In this document: one piece after another, positions 50,616 through 58,181 of the stretch
How the letters are laid out: every line of letters starts with the position of its first letter
How positions within the stretch are numbered: the stretch's first letter is position 1
Source of the DNA: Cyclobacteriaceae bacterium
Lineage (GTDB): Bacteria; Bacteroidota; Bacteroidia; Cytophagales; Cyclobacteriaceae
Assembly (NCBI GenBank): GCA_019638355.1
Contig: JAHBTY010000005.1
Location: forward strand, 372,001 to 436,000
Length of the DNA stretch: 64,000 nucleotides
Reading direction: 5' to 3'
The notes under the pieces: generated by a model
Told to the model about the DNA's origin: nothing
Databases searched by the model: none
Seen by the model: the letters and a program-made list of their open reading frames with translations, nothing else
Translations under genes and position numbers: made by a program

Positions 50616-51359
50616 ATGAACAATCAAAAAATAGCAATAGTAACTGGCGGTGGTTCAGGATTAGGTTTAGCAATTGCGCGTAAGTTTACAGCAAATAATA
50701 TCCGCACTATTATTATTGGTCGGGACAAAAATAAACTGGAAGCAGTAGCAAAAGAAATCGGTACCGGTGTTGAAACCATTACATTTGATCTGACTGAGTT
50801 GACTAAAATTCCTGCGATGGTTCAAGAGCTTCTTAAAAAATACGGAACGATTGATATACTCGTAAACAATGCTGGTATCAATCAAAAGAAAAGTGCATTG
50901 GAAGTTTCGGACGCGGAGTTTCAAAACATCCTGCAAACAAATTTAAATAGTGTGTTTGCGCTTACGCGTGAAGTAGCAAAGGGGATGATTGCATCAGGAA
51001 AAGGAAGCATTGTCAATATCAGTTCGATGGCTTCGCAATATGGTATTCCATTGGTTGTGGCATACACAGCCAGCAAGTCGGCCATTGAAGGCATAACTAA
51101 ATCATTGGCGGTGGAATTTTCTCCATATGGTGTGCGTGTAAATTGTGTGGCTCCTGGTTTTATAGAAACGGAGATGTCGGCCAAGGCACTTAATAACGAT
51201 CCGGAACGCAAGCATAAAGTTTTATCACGTACGCCTATGGCCAGGCTGGGGCAGCCGGAAGATGTAGCAAAGGCTGTATATTTTTTAGCGGGCGATGAAG
51301 CTGCTTTTATAACAGGTAGTATCTTACGGGTTGATGGTGGTAACGCCATCGGATTTTAA
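50616..51359 (+). CDS. SDR-family oxidoreductase, probable D-fructuronate reductase
   Basis: 247 residues from the ATG at 50616. The frame opens earlier at 50577 inside GH67. Classical SDR features are IVTGGGSGLGLAIARKF (cofactor site), LVNNAGIN, Ser137/Ser138 in NISSMAS, Tyr150 and Lys154 in YTASK, and PGFIETEMS. It lies between alpha-glucuronidase and mannonate dehydratase, exactly where fructuronate reductase (UxuB, normally a long-chain dehydrogenase) is needed and otherwise absent. I therefore infer D-fructuronate to D-mannonate reduction. Generic SDR function is certain and the substrate is inferred. Confidence 0.85.
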   Translation: MNNQKIAIVTGGGSGLGLAIARKFTANNIRTIIIGRDKNKLEAVAKEIGTGVETITFDLTELTKIPAMVQELLKKYGTIDILVNNAGINQKKSALEVSDAEFQNILQTNLNSVFALTREVAKGMIASGKGSIVNISSMASQYGIPLVVAYTASKSAIEGITKSLAVEFSPYGVRVNCVAPGFIETEMSAKALNNDPERKHKVLSRTPMARLGQPEDVAKAVYFLAGDEAAFITGSILRVDGGNAIGF

Positions 51360-51368
51360 TTTAGGAGT

Positions 51369-52541
51369 ATGATAACAATGGAACAAACGATGCGGTGGTA
51401 CGGCCCGCATGATACCGTGAAACTGAGCGACATTCGGCAGGCAGGTTGCACCGGTGTGGTTACGGCTTTACATCATATACCTGTAGGTGAAGTCTGGTCC
51501 ATAGATGAAATCAACAAACGAAAAAAGTTGATTGCCGATGCCGGTATGTCGTGGACTGTAATTGAAAGTTTACCGGTGCATGAAGACATTAAAAAGCAAA
51601 AAGGCGACTATAAAAAGTGGATTGAAAATTATAAAACCAGTATCCGGAATGTAGCTGCCTGCGGACTAAAAGTAATTACCTACAACTTTATGCCGGTGTT
51701 GGACTGGTTGCGTACCGATGTTGCCTACACCTTACCTACTGGCAGCAAAGCGTTGTATTTTAATCGGGCAGCATTTGTGGCCTTTGATTTATTTCTGCTG
51801 AAACGACCCGATGCACACAAAGATTATTCGCAGCAGGAAATTGAAAAGGCTCAAAACTATTTTAATGCTGCTTCTGAAGCAGAAAAAAAATATCTTTTTA
51901 CGAATTGTTTGTTAGGCCTACCCGGCAGCGATGAAAGTTTTACTCCTCAGCAAGTATTAACTGCCTTGAAAGAATATACGGATATAGATGCCGCAAAACT
52001 TAAACAACACTTGTATTATTTTTTACAACAGATAGTGCCGGTGGCAGAAGAAGCTGGGGTGAAGCTCGCCATTCATCCGGACGATCCACCCTACCCCATG
52101 CTCGGTTTGCCACGTGTTGTGAGTACAGAATCGGATGCAAAAGAATTATTGAACGCTGCCCCTTCGCCAGCCAATGGTTTATGTTTTTGCACCGGCTCGT
52201 ATGGTGCCCGTGCCGATAATGAGTTGGTGGGCATGATTCAACGTTTGGGTGATCACATTAATTTTCTGCACTTGCGCAATACCAAACGCGATGCGGAAGG
52301 CAATTTTTATGAAGCCGATCATCTGGGTGGTGATGCCGACATGCCTTTGATTGTGAAAGAAATTCTGTTGTTGATGCAGCGTAGAAAAACATCAATACCC
52401 GTGCGGCCGGATCATGGACACCAGATGCTGGATGATCTGAATAAAAAAACCTATCCGGGCTACTCGGCTATTGGCCGATTAAAAGGTTTAGCCGAACTGC
52501 GCGGACTCGAACTGGGTATCGGCAGCATGCTGCATTTATAA
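51369..52541 (+). CDS. uxuA: mannonate dehydratase
   Basis: 390 residues, full length. UxuA blocks are [103 protein letters not shown] and [12 protein letters not shown]. His, Cys and Asp residues in these blocks form the metal site. It converts D-mannonate to 2-keto-3-deoxygluconate in the cytosol. An ATG four codons in is an alternative start. It lies 9 bp after the SDR and 3-6 bp before uxaC. Confidence 0.97.
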   Translation: MITMEQTMRWYGPHDTVKLSDIRQAGCTGVVTALHHIPVGEVWSIDEINKRKKLIADAGMSWTVIESLPVHEDIKKQKGDYKKWIENYKTSIRNVAACGLKVITYNFMPVLDWLRTDVAYTLPTGSKALYFNRAAFVAFDLFLLKRPDAHKDYSQQEIEKAQNYFNAASEAEKKYLFTNCLLGLPGSDESFTPQQVLTALKEYTDIDAAKLKQHLYYFLQQIVPVAEEAGVKLAIHPDDPPYPMLGLPRVVSTESDAKELLNAAPSPANGLCFCTGSYGARADNELVGMIQRLGDHINFLHLRNTKRDAEGNFYEADHLGGDADMPLIVKEILLLMQRRKTSIPVRPDHGHQMLDDLNKKTYPGYSAIGRLKGLAELRGLELGIGSMLHL

Positions 52542-52547
52542 TTTGTG

Positions 52548-53951
52548 ATGATGAAAAGTTTTATAAACGATAATTTTTTACTGAAGGGTTCATTCGCGCA
52601 GAAGTTGTACCATGACTATGCGAAAGCATTACCCATCATTGATTATCATAATCATTTACCACCCAATGAAATAGCGGCCGATCGCAAATTTGAAAATATT
52701 ACCCGCGTTTGGTTGGGTGGCGATCATTACAAGTGGCGTGCTATGCGCACACTCGGTATTGACGAAAGTTATATTACCGGCAACAAATCCGATCATGAAA
52801 AATTTTTAAAGTGGGCTGCAGTTGTTCCCTATACCATGCGCAATCCACTTTACCATTGGACGCACCTGGAGTTACAACGTTATTTTGGTATCCAGGATCT
52901 GTTGCAACCTGAAACAGCCAATGCAGTTTATGCAAAAGCCAATGCGGCTCTTGGTACACCGGAGTTTTCTACGCGCGGCTTGCTTACTAAAGTGAAAGTA
53001 GAAGTTGTGTGTACTACCGATGATCCTGTGGATTCCTTACAACCGCACCAACAATTGGCGGGCACCAATTTCAAAACAAAAGTGCTGCCTACGTTCCGTC
53101 CCGATAAGGTTTATAATTTTTCTACTACTTCTGCATTCCTGGCTTATCGCGATTTGCTTGCCAAGTCCAGCGGCATGGAGATAGCCAGTTACGATACCTT
53201 GTTGCAGGCCTTGCAAAAACGGGTTGACTTCTTTCACCAAAACGGTTGCCGGTTGGCCGATCATGGTTTGAGTCAACTCACTGTTCCAGATTCAGCAGTG
53301 GACAATCCGCATAAGCTTTTTGAAAAGTTAAATCGTAATGAAATACTGAGCATGGCTGAAAGCAATGCCTTTCGTTACCATGTATTGCTGGAGTTGTGCC
53401 GCATGTACCACCACCGCGGTTGGGTACAGCAATTTCATTTGGGTGCTTTGCGTAACACCAATACACGCATGCTGCAACAGCTGGGGCCCGATACCGGATT
53501 TGATTCTATTGGTGACTTCTCACAAGCTTCGGCCCTTGCCGCTTTTCTAAACGATCTAGATAAAACCAATCAATTATGTAAAACTGTTATCTACAATCTT
53601 AATCCTGCGGATAATGAAGTGTTTGCCGCGATGATCGGAAACTTTAATGATGGTTCTGTGAAAGGGAAAGTGCAATACGGCTCGGCCTGGTGGTTCCTCG
53701 ATCAAAAAGATGGCATGGAAAAACAATTGAATGCCATCTCCAACATGGGTTTGCTCAGTTGTTTTATTGGTATGCTTACCGACTCGCGCAGCTTTATGTC
53801 TTTTCCACGCCACGAATACTTCCGCAGAATTTTGTGCAACCTGATTGGGCAAGATGTTGAAAACGGTGAACTCCCCGCTGATGAAAAGTGGTTGGGTAAA
53901 CTCGTAGCCGATGTGTGTTATTACAATGCGAAGGAGTATTTTGGGTTTTAG
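52548..53951 (+). CDS. uxaC: glucuronate isomerase
   Basis: 467 residues from the ATG at 52548. A GTG at 52545 and an ATG at 52551 are equally possible. UxaC features are LPIIDYHNHLPPNEIAADR, NITRVWLGGDHYKWRAMRTL, VVPYTMRNPLYHWTHLELQR, VEVVCTTDDPVDSL, WVQQFHLGALRNTNTRM and MLTDSRSFMSFPRHEYFRR. It isomerises D-glucuronate (and galacturonate) to the keto acid, the first cytosolic step after alpha-glucuronidase action. It is the last gene of the plus-strand locus. No 2-keto-3-deoxygluconate kinase or aldolase was seen in the window. Confidence 0.97.
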   Translation: MMKSFINDNFLLKGSFAQKLYHDYAKALPIIDYHNHLPPNEIAADRKFENITRVWLGGDHYKWRAMRTLGIDESYITGNKSDHEKFLKWAAVVPYTMRNPLYHWTHLELQRYFGIQDLLQPETANAVYAKANAALGTPEFSTRGLLTKVKVEVVCTTDDPVDSLQPHQQLAGTNFKTKVLPTFRPDKVYNFSTTSAFLAYRDLLAKSSGMEIASYDTLLQALQKRVDFFHQNGCRLADHGLSQLTVPDSAVDNPHKLFEKLNRNEILSMAESNAFRYHVLLELCRMYHHRGWVQQFHLGALRNTNTRMLQQLGPDTGFDSIGDFSQASALAAFLNDLDKTNQLCKTVIYNLNPADNEVFAAMIGNFNDGSVKGKVQYGSAWWFLDQKDGMEKQLNAISNMGLLSCFIGMLTDSRSFMSFPRHEYFRRILCNLIGQDVENGELPADEKWLGKLVADVCYYNAKEYFGF

Positions 53952-54093
53952 AGAAGAAGTAACTTCAAATGGCCGAACTTTAGGGGAGCTTACAAACCCT
54001 CATGCGACATGCCTGGCTGACATTACCTAAATGTTCAGCTAAATTGATAAGACCTAATTTCGTTTTGATTAACTTCGTTTCTGTTCTCATTGT

Positions 54094-54152
54094 CTGACAG
54101 TTTAAAGGGTTTAACTTGATAGTTTGCACTTCTAAGTTAACCCAACTGTCAG
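54094..54152. repeat. nested 20-bp palindrome
   Basis: CTGACAGTT (54094-54102) pairs with AACTGTCAG (54144-54152), and inside it GGGTTTAACTT (54107-54117) pairs with AAGTTAACCC (54134-54143) with one bulge. The total is about 19 base pairs around a 16-nt loop. It ends in AAC/GTT-containing sequence like the cassette repeats but lacks their GTCCCACGTG core. It could be an old recombination site or an element end. Confidence 0.5.
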
Positions 54153-54164
54153 ATTAAGTCGAAA

Positions 54165-54293
54165 CTACTTCAGATTATTGTCTGCTGGGGCAGATATAAT
54201 GTCGTCTATTACATCATTTGTCCCAGGAATTTTAGTCCCAAGTAAATGTTGTAATTCTTTTATCTTTCTAATGTTTCTCCAATTCTCATTTTG
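54165..54293 (-). pseudogene. C-terminal remnant of an unidentified gene
   Basis: Directly after a stop codon at 54294-54296 the minus strand is open for 42 codons to a TAG at 54165. It encodes a protein-like sequence (ENWRNIRKIKELQHLLGTKI followed by an acidic tail PADNNLK). Upstream another frame has an ATG-led short peptide (MTDKMRIGETLER), so a frameshift may have broken an originally longer gene. It sits just downstream of repeat R1 in cassette orientation, where a fifth cassette gene would be expected. The family is unknown. Confidence 0.3.
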
Positions 54294-54351
54294 TCAGTCA
54301 TTAATTTGTTCACCATTATTTTGAAACCAAATCTATTTTAAAAAGCATTAT

Positions 54352-54524
54352 GCACAACGTGAGTGCTTGCGCATTGGCCGGACTAGGAGGGCTTGGCAAT
54401 GAAGCGAATCGAAATGCCAAGACCGACCAGTTGCGACCTGTCCCACGTGATAAATTTATATAAAGAAACCGAAAGCAATGATGACACCGAACCCGGCCAT
54501 TGTCGCAAGCACATTGTTGGTGGC
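54352..54524 (-). repeat. cassette-boundary palindromic repeat R1
   Basis: About 173 bp. The ends are GCACAAC and GTTGGTGGC. The outer stem pairs GTGCTTGCG (54363-54371) with CGCAAGCAC (54504-54512), then TGGCCGG (54375-54381) with CCGGCCA (54493-54499). The inner hairpin pairs CTTGGCA (54392-54398) with TGCCAAG (54415-54421) around 16 nt. The invariant GTCCCACGTG is at 54440-54449. It lies 24 bp after the stop of the hydrolase gene. Confidence 0.8.
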
Positions 54525-54548
54525 TGTTTGGCCTTCGATCAATTCATT

Positions 54549-55520
54549 TTATCTTTGATTCATTGTCCGTTTTACATAATCTAATAATATTTGAAAAAAC
54601 TCAGCTGGCTGTTCTTCCAATATTTCATGTCCACATTTTTCAATTACATGTGTCTCACTTAGTTTTAGACTCTCCTTTTGCAGATAGAATGTTGATTCAC
54701 CTTGGTCATCCTGTCGACCATATACTATTAAGGCTGGCGTCTTTAGTTTTTTTAATTTATCTGTGATATCATATTTTGTCTCAATGATTTCCTTGTCGAT
54801 GAAAGGTATTACCTGAAAATTAAAGTCATAGAACGCCTTTTCGTACATCGGCCTTGATACCTTACTTCTGTCATAGTAAAAGGCACGTACATGAAAAAGA
54901 ATGAATTCTTTATATGCCTCCACTTCTTTGCAAGTTGGGTCTGCAATTTTAAGAGAATCCAGTTCTTTTTCGGTTTTAGTGCCAAATATTTTTTGGAGGT
55001 TATTCATCGAATCAATTTCAACTATTGAGCGTCTAGAAAATTGATTGTCGTATAGCACATTCCAAAGTTTATATGAAGGCGGCCCCGCACAAATAAGAAG
55101 TAAGTTGTTTACAAAATTTGGATATTTAGCTGCATAATCCATTGCGAGGAATCCTCCCCACGAAATACCTAACAGGGCTATTTTTTTATCTCCTCTGACT
55201 CTCCTTAACAATTCTAAATCTTGTGTGTAATTGTCAATTTTTATAGTGTTCTCATTGATTGGAATATTTTTTGACATTCCAGAGCCTCGTTGGTGAACGA
55301 GAATGCAGGTATAAAAAGATTTCAAGCTATCAACAATTTGTCGATAAGGATGTTCTGGGGCTTCACCTGGTCCGCCTGATAAAATATAAAGTGCAGGCCC
55401 CATACCATACTCTTCGTAGTGTAGTTTTAAGGAGCCATTATTAAAACTCTTGAGATTTTGACCTGAAGAAAGAGCATGGGTCAACACTGAAATGATTGAA
55501 AATAAAATGTATTTTCTCAT
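54549..55520 (-). CDS. alpha/beta hydrolase, proline iminopeptidase-like (cassette A)
   Basis: 323 residues with a signal peptide (MRKYILFSIISVLTHALSSG), so probably periplasmic. The fold matches peptidase family S33: YILSGGPGEAPEHPYR (oxyanion loop, normally HGGPG), LVHQRGSGMS (normally DQRG.G.S), LLGISWGGFLAMDYA with nucleophile Ser120, VYGRQDDQG (Asp) and KCGHEILEE (His). All three catalytic residues are present. It is a single gene in the island, followed by repeat R1. Its upstream boundary has lost the matching inverted end seen in the other cassettes, perhaps through the transposase insertion. Confidence 0.85.
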   Translation of the reverse strand: MRKYILFSIISVLTHALSSGQNLKSFNNGSLKLHYEEYGMGPALYILSGGPGEAPEHPYRQIVDSLKSFYTCILVHQRGSGMSKNIPINENTIKIDNYTQDLELLRRVRGDKKIALLGISWGGFLAMDYAAKYPNFVNNLLLICAGPPSYKLWNVLYDNQFSRRSIVEIDSMNNLQKIFGTKTEKELDSLKIADPTCKEVEAYKEFILFHVRAFYYDRSKVSRPMYEKAFYDFNFQVIPFIDKEIIETKYDITDKLKKLKTPALIVYGRQDDQGESTFYLQKESLKLSETHVIEKCGHEILEEQPAEFFQILLDYVKRTMNQR

Positions 55521-56042
55521 CTGACTATTTTTTTGTCGCTAAAAACTATTCGTCCCATTGTGATTTGCCTTTAAAGTTCAAATAGTTGACATAACCGTCC
55601 GGGCCCTATTCTGACTAACGTTTCACAAGTTATTGATATTCAATTGCAATCCGAGGTCGTCAGGTGTTATATCAAACTTATGAATTAGCTTCTTCATTTC
55701 CATTACCTTCCTTTTTCTTTTTTGATCCAGGAACTCGTATTGCGTGTCGCGGCATTAAACAAGCCAACAAGTGTATGTTGATGGCCGCCATTGCATACAA
55801 CCTCAAAAAGATGATGAAGTTCAACATCAACCGACCGATGGCAGCAGTAGTAAGCCTGACCACTGAATCAATCGTCTTAACAAACTCATTCATTTTTTAC
55901 TTCAAAACTCTATTCCTCGAATTGGAAAGTAAAATTTCAGCCCGTTAACAAAGTTATCAACGAAGTTATGCACAAATGATATTGCGCCAAATGAAAATTA
56001 TAAAAACACGAAGGAGGAGGTAGTCGTGCAACAGCTACTTTT
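55521..56042. other. disturbed region with transposase remnant and half repeat
   Basis: No intact gene was seen. A transposase C-terminal remnant lies at 55733-55948. A truncated cassette repeat end lies at about 55990-56058, with a small hairpin (CACGA/TCGTG at 56010-56031). A lone CTAACGTTT near 55605 may be another degenerate end. Confidence 0.45.
55733..55948 (+). pseudogene. DDE transposase C-terminal remnant (IS1182-like)
   Basis: The frame reads TRIACRGIKQANKCMLMAA then IAYNLKKMMKF, which resembles the conserved C-terminal end of DDE transposases of the IS1182/IS5 type (RG..K....L...AYNLKK). The rest of the transposase is missing upstream and the reading after LKKMMKF is not recognisable. 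No intact inverted repeats were found. It shows that a mobile element once inserted between cassettes A and B. Confidence 0.55.
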
Positions 56043-56058
56043 GTTGTAGGGCGTTTGC
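56043..56058 (-). repeat. downstream inverted end of cassette B (truncated repeat)
   Basis: GTTGTAGGGCGTTTGC (plus strand) is the inverted match of GCAAATGCCCTACAAC at 56582-56597 on the other side of gene B (15 of 16 positions). It abuts the gene's stop codon. The rest of a full repeat (inner hairpin, GTCCCACGTG) is missing here, apparently removed at the transposase remnant. Confidence 0.7.
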
Positions 56059-56564
56059 TACTCCGCTCCTAATAGGTCGGCTACTTTATTCTCGATTCTG
56101 TTAAGTTGTACAATAAGTAATAGTGTCGGTATAACATCAAAGACCAAAAACCAAAAGGTCAGTCCCTTGATACTATCCCAGTCGCCTTGACTTAAAAATT
56201 GAACTGTCAACATTATTGGAAATAAGTAAACTAGCAAAAAGATTAAGACATAAAACCAGCCTAACTTAAATTTTACTTCAATTAAAGTTTTGTCATTGTC
56301 AACTGATACTTCTCCGTCTACGAAAATGTCAAAAAAATTGCCTTCCAAAAATCTCAGAGGAAGAACTGACGGATTAGGCTGGAGAATCTCAAATGTCCCT
56401 TCACTACTATTTATTCTCCCTACCCACGGTTTATTGGTGTCCACCGTTAAGTTTCCTAACATTGGATTTGCTAGAGTCGCAACTCTTTCAACGTCCAGTC
56501 GAACTCGTGTAAATACGTCCTGGTAGTTGTTTTTACTTTGATATGTCCGTGTCCTAACTGTCAT
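56058..56564 (-). CDS. hypothetical membrane protein (cassette B)
   Basis: 168 residues, family not recognised. The N-terminal ~100 residues are soluble (MTVRTRTYQSKNNYQDVFTR, WVGRINSSEGTFEILQPNP, FFDIFVDGEVSVDNDKTLIE). Two membrane helices follow (about 105-125, WFYVLIFLLVYLFPIMLTV, and about 137-156, GLTFWFLVFDVIPTLLLIVQ) with a charged end. Its stop codon overlaps the last base of the downstream inverted end, and its start lies 17 bp inside the upstream end at 56582-56597, so almost no non-coding sequence is carried. Confidence 0.7.
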   Translation of the reverse strand: MTVRTRTYQSKNNYQDVFTRVRLDVERVATLANPMLGNLTVDTNKPWVGRINSSEGTFEILQPNPSVLPLRFLEGNFFDIFVDGEVSVDNDKTLIEVKFKLGWFYVLIFLLVYLFPIMLTVQFLSQGDWDSIKGLTFWFLVFDVIPTLLLIVQLNRIENKVADLLGAE

Positions 56565-56581
56565 TCAGCTGTCGTGTCTTT

Positions 56582-56764
56582 GCAAATGCCCTACAACGCT
56601 TGTGCATGTGACGTTGCGGGCATAGGAGGGCAAATGAAGGAGGCACGACTGATTTGCCCGACCTGCTCCGTAATTGTCCCACGTGACCGAACGTCATTTA
56701 AAAACTAAACTACAAACTTACTCATCACCCAGCAATGGCACATGCATGTTGTTGGCGCCAGTGC
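56582..56764 (-). repeat. cassette-boundary palindromic repeat R2
   Basis: Left end GCAAATGCCCTACAAC (56582-56597), right end GTTGGCGCCAGTGC (56751-56764). The outer stem pairs TGCATGTG (56603-56610) with CACATGCA (56739-56746). The inner hairpin pairs GGGCAAAT (56628-56635) with ATTTGCCC (56652-56659) around 16 nt. The invariant GTCCCACGTG is at 56676-56685. The left end belongs to cassette B and the right end to cassette C. Confidence 0.82.
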
Positions 56765-57352
56765 TTAGTCCACACTTATATATTTCTCAATTGTCGGCTT
56801 CATTTTGTCGTAAGCTTCGGTTTTTGCTCTTTCGTCTAGTTGCCCACCACTAAATATTTGTCTGACGATACCATTTTTGTCGAGTACCATATTTGTCGGC
56901 CAGCCTGCGACTATACAATAGTCCATTGATAAGTCATGGTCAGACGACACATGTTTGTAATTGAATTCCTTTCTTTTTAAAAAGTCCATAATTGTTTTAG
57001 TATCGTCTCTACCAAACGCTATGAAGACAACTTCTTTTGTCTTGAAATCATCATTTAGTTTATTTAATGCTGGCAATTCTGCAATGCAAGGAGCGCATCC
57101 TTCAAACCAGAAATTAATTACGACAACTTTCCCCTTTAGTTCATTTAATTTCAGTGTCTCTCCATTAATAGTCTTAACATTGAAATTAGGAGCTTTACAA
57201 CCAATTAGTCCTTGAAGAATTAGTAGTTGTTTTTCCGGAGTCGAAAGAGTCGACTTCTCAAGGTTATCAATGCATTTATCAAAACAGTTATCCTGTCCCG
57301 GAAGATTAACTGCTATTAAAGTGAAAGTCAATGTCACTAGTAACTGTTTCAT
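56765..57352 (-). CDS. TlpA-like thioredoxin-fold protein (cassette C)
   Basis: 195 residues with a signal peptide (MKQLLVTLTFTLIAVNLPGQ), so periplasmic. The thioredoxin/AhpC-TSA fold is clear: IGCKAPNFNVKTINGETLKL, GKVVVINFWFEGCAPCIAEL with redox pair Cys86/Cys89, VFIAFGRDDTKTIMDFL and VAGWPTNMVLDKNGIVRQ (cis-Pro region). Probably a thiol-disulfide reductase or cytochrome-maturation-like protein. Its stop codon directly follows the inverted end GTTGGCGCCAGTGC, and its start is 13 bp from the upstream end, so it fills its cassette completely. Confidence 0.9.
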   Translation of the reverse strand: MKQLLVTLTFTLIAVNLPGQDNCFDKCIDNLEKSTLSTPEKQLLILQGLIGCKAPNFNVKTINGETLKLNELKGKVVVINFWFEGCAPCIAELPALNKLNDDFKTKEVVFIAFGRDDTKTIMDFLKRKEFNYKHVSSDHDLSMDYCIVAGWPTNMVLDKNGIVRQIFSGGQLDERAKTEAYDKMKPTIEKYISVD

Positions 57353-57365
57353 AAAATCTTATTTA

Positions 57366-57554
57366 GCATTGGCGCCAACGTTTGTGTTTCTGCAGTGGCG
57401 GGCATAGGAGGCCTTAACAATGGAGCGAAGCGAAATGTTAAGGCCGACTAGCTGCGACCTGTCCCACGTGCCAAATGTAAATAATGAAACTGAAACTTTA
57501 TGAGGACACCGCACCCCGCCATTGCAGAAACATTTTGTTGGCGGCTGAAGCTTC
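57366..57554 (-). repeat. cassette-boundary palindromic repeat R3
   Basis: Left end GCATTGGCGCCAAC (57366-57379), right end GTTGGCGGCTGAAGCTTC (57537-57554). The outer stem pairs TGTTTCTGCA (57385-57394) with TGCAGAAACA (57523-57532) and TGGCGGG (57396-57402) with CCCGCCA (57515-57521). The inner hairpin pairs GGCCTTAACA (57410-57419) with TGTTAAGGCC (57436-57445) around 16 nt. The invariant GTCCCACGTG is at 57461-57470. The minus strand carries TACATTTG at 57479-57472, a possible promoter element facing gene C. Confidence 0.85.
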
Positions 57555-58165
57555 TACTCCAAATATTTTTTGAAATCCAATTCAATGTCCGCCAAGACTT
57601 TAGGGATTTCCTCTTGCATTCTTTTGTACGCGTCTTTGGCAACTTGAGGATCGGAAACTCTCATTCTCTTTTCATAAGTATGATCCCATAGTGTGTCAAA
57701 ATACTTAGCTGTCAGGTCGTCCAATATCTTGTTTGTTTGTTCAGTAAAATACAGTTTATGAGTCTTGAAGTAAATTAAGAATTCGTTGTATGCGTTACCC
57801 GATTTGTTTATTCGTTCCTGTTCTTCTTTATCGTAGTCCGACTTAATTTGCTTGAAAACAGCCGTTAGTTCTTTCATGGCAAAATCAAGCGTGACGATCC
57901 TTTTGTAGAGCTCTTCAAGAATTTCAGACCGCTTGTTGTGAAGTCTTTCTTTTTTTAGCTGTTGAAGGGACAAGTCAGACTTGTATGTCTCAAGTCGCTT
58001 GTCCAACTCTAGTCTGTATTCTTCTGATTTGATTTGAAGTTCAGCCTCGAAAGATTTGAATCTTTTGTCCATGAAATATTCTCCCAATCGTTTCAGAAGC
58101 CATGAGATAAATCCAGTGGCGATTGTAAAGAGTCCCAGGTTTTGAATTATGTCGGTCCAGTTCAT
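57554..58165 (-). CDS. hypothetical membrane-anchored coiled-coil protein (cassette D)
   Basis: 203 residues, family not recognised. One N-terminal membrane helix (about residues 8-26, IIQNLGLFTIATGFISWLLK) is followed by a long charged helical region likely to form a coiled coil (about 30-110, KSFEAELQIKSEEYRLELDK, RLETYKSDLSLQQLKKERLH). A further helical part ends DIELDFKKYLE. Its TAG stop overlaps the inverted end of R3 by one base, and its start is 16 bp from the matching end at 58182-58199. It is a single gene in its cassette. Confidence 0.72.
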   Translation of the reverse strand: MNWTDIIQNLGLFTIATGFISWLLKRLGEYFMDKRFKSFEAELQIKSEEYRLELDKRLETYKSDLSLQQLKKERLHNKRSEILEELYKRIVTLDFAMKELTAVFKQIKSDYDKEEQERINKSGNAYNEFLIYFKTHKLYFTEQTNKILDDLTAKYFDTLWDHTYEKRMRVSDPQVAKDAYKRMQEEIPKVLADIELDFKKYLE

Positions 58166-58181
58166 AGGTCAAATCTTTTTT

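Larger units (their letters stand above)
53952..54351. other. 400-bp non-coding junction before the cassette island
   Basis: No complete gene was seen. It holds a large nested palindrome (54094-54152) and a short C-terminal gene remnant on the minus strand (54165-54293), both listed separately. No clear terminator for the uxaC transcript was found. The text changes character here towards more AT-rich, less ordered sequence. Confidence 0.5.

Noticed and set aside
54352-57554. R1-R3 as CRISPR repeats
   Set aside because: The units are ~165-180 bp, only three, diverged, separated by full genes of unequal length, and no cas gene is present.
54352-57554. R1-R3 as ordinary transcription terminators
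   Set aside because: They lack U-runs after the stems and are far longer than needed. They do not explain the gene-specific matching ends.
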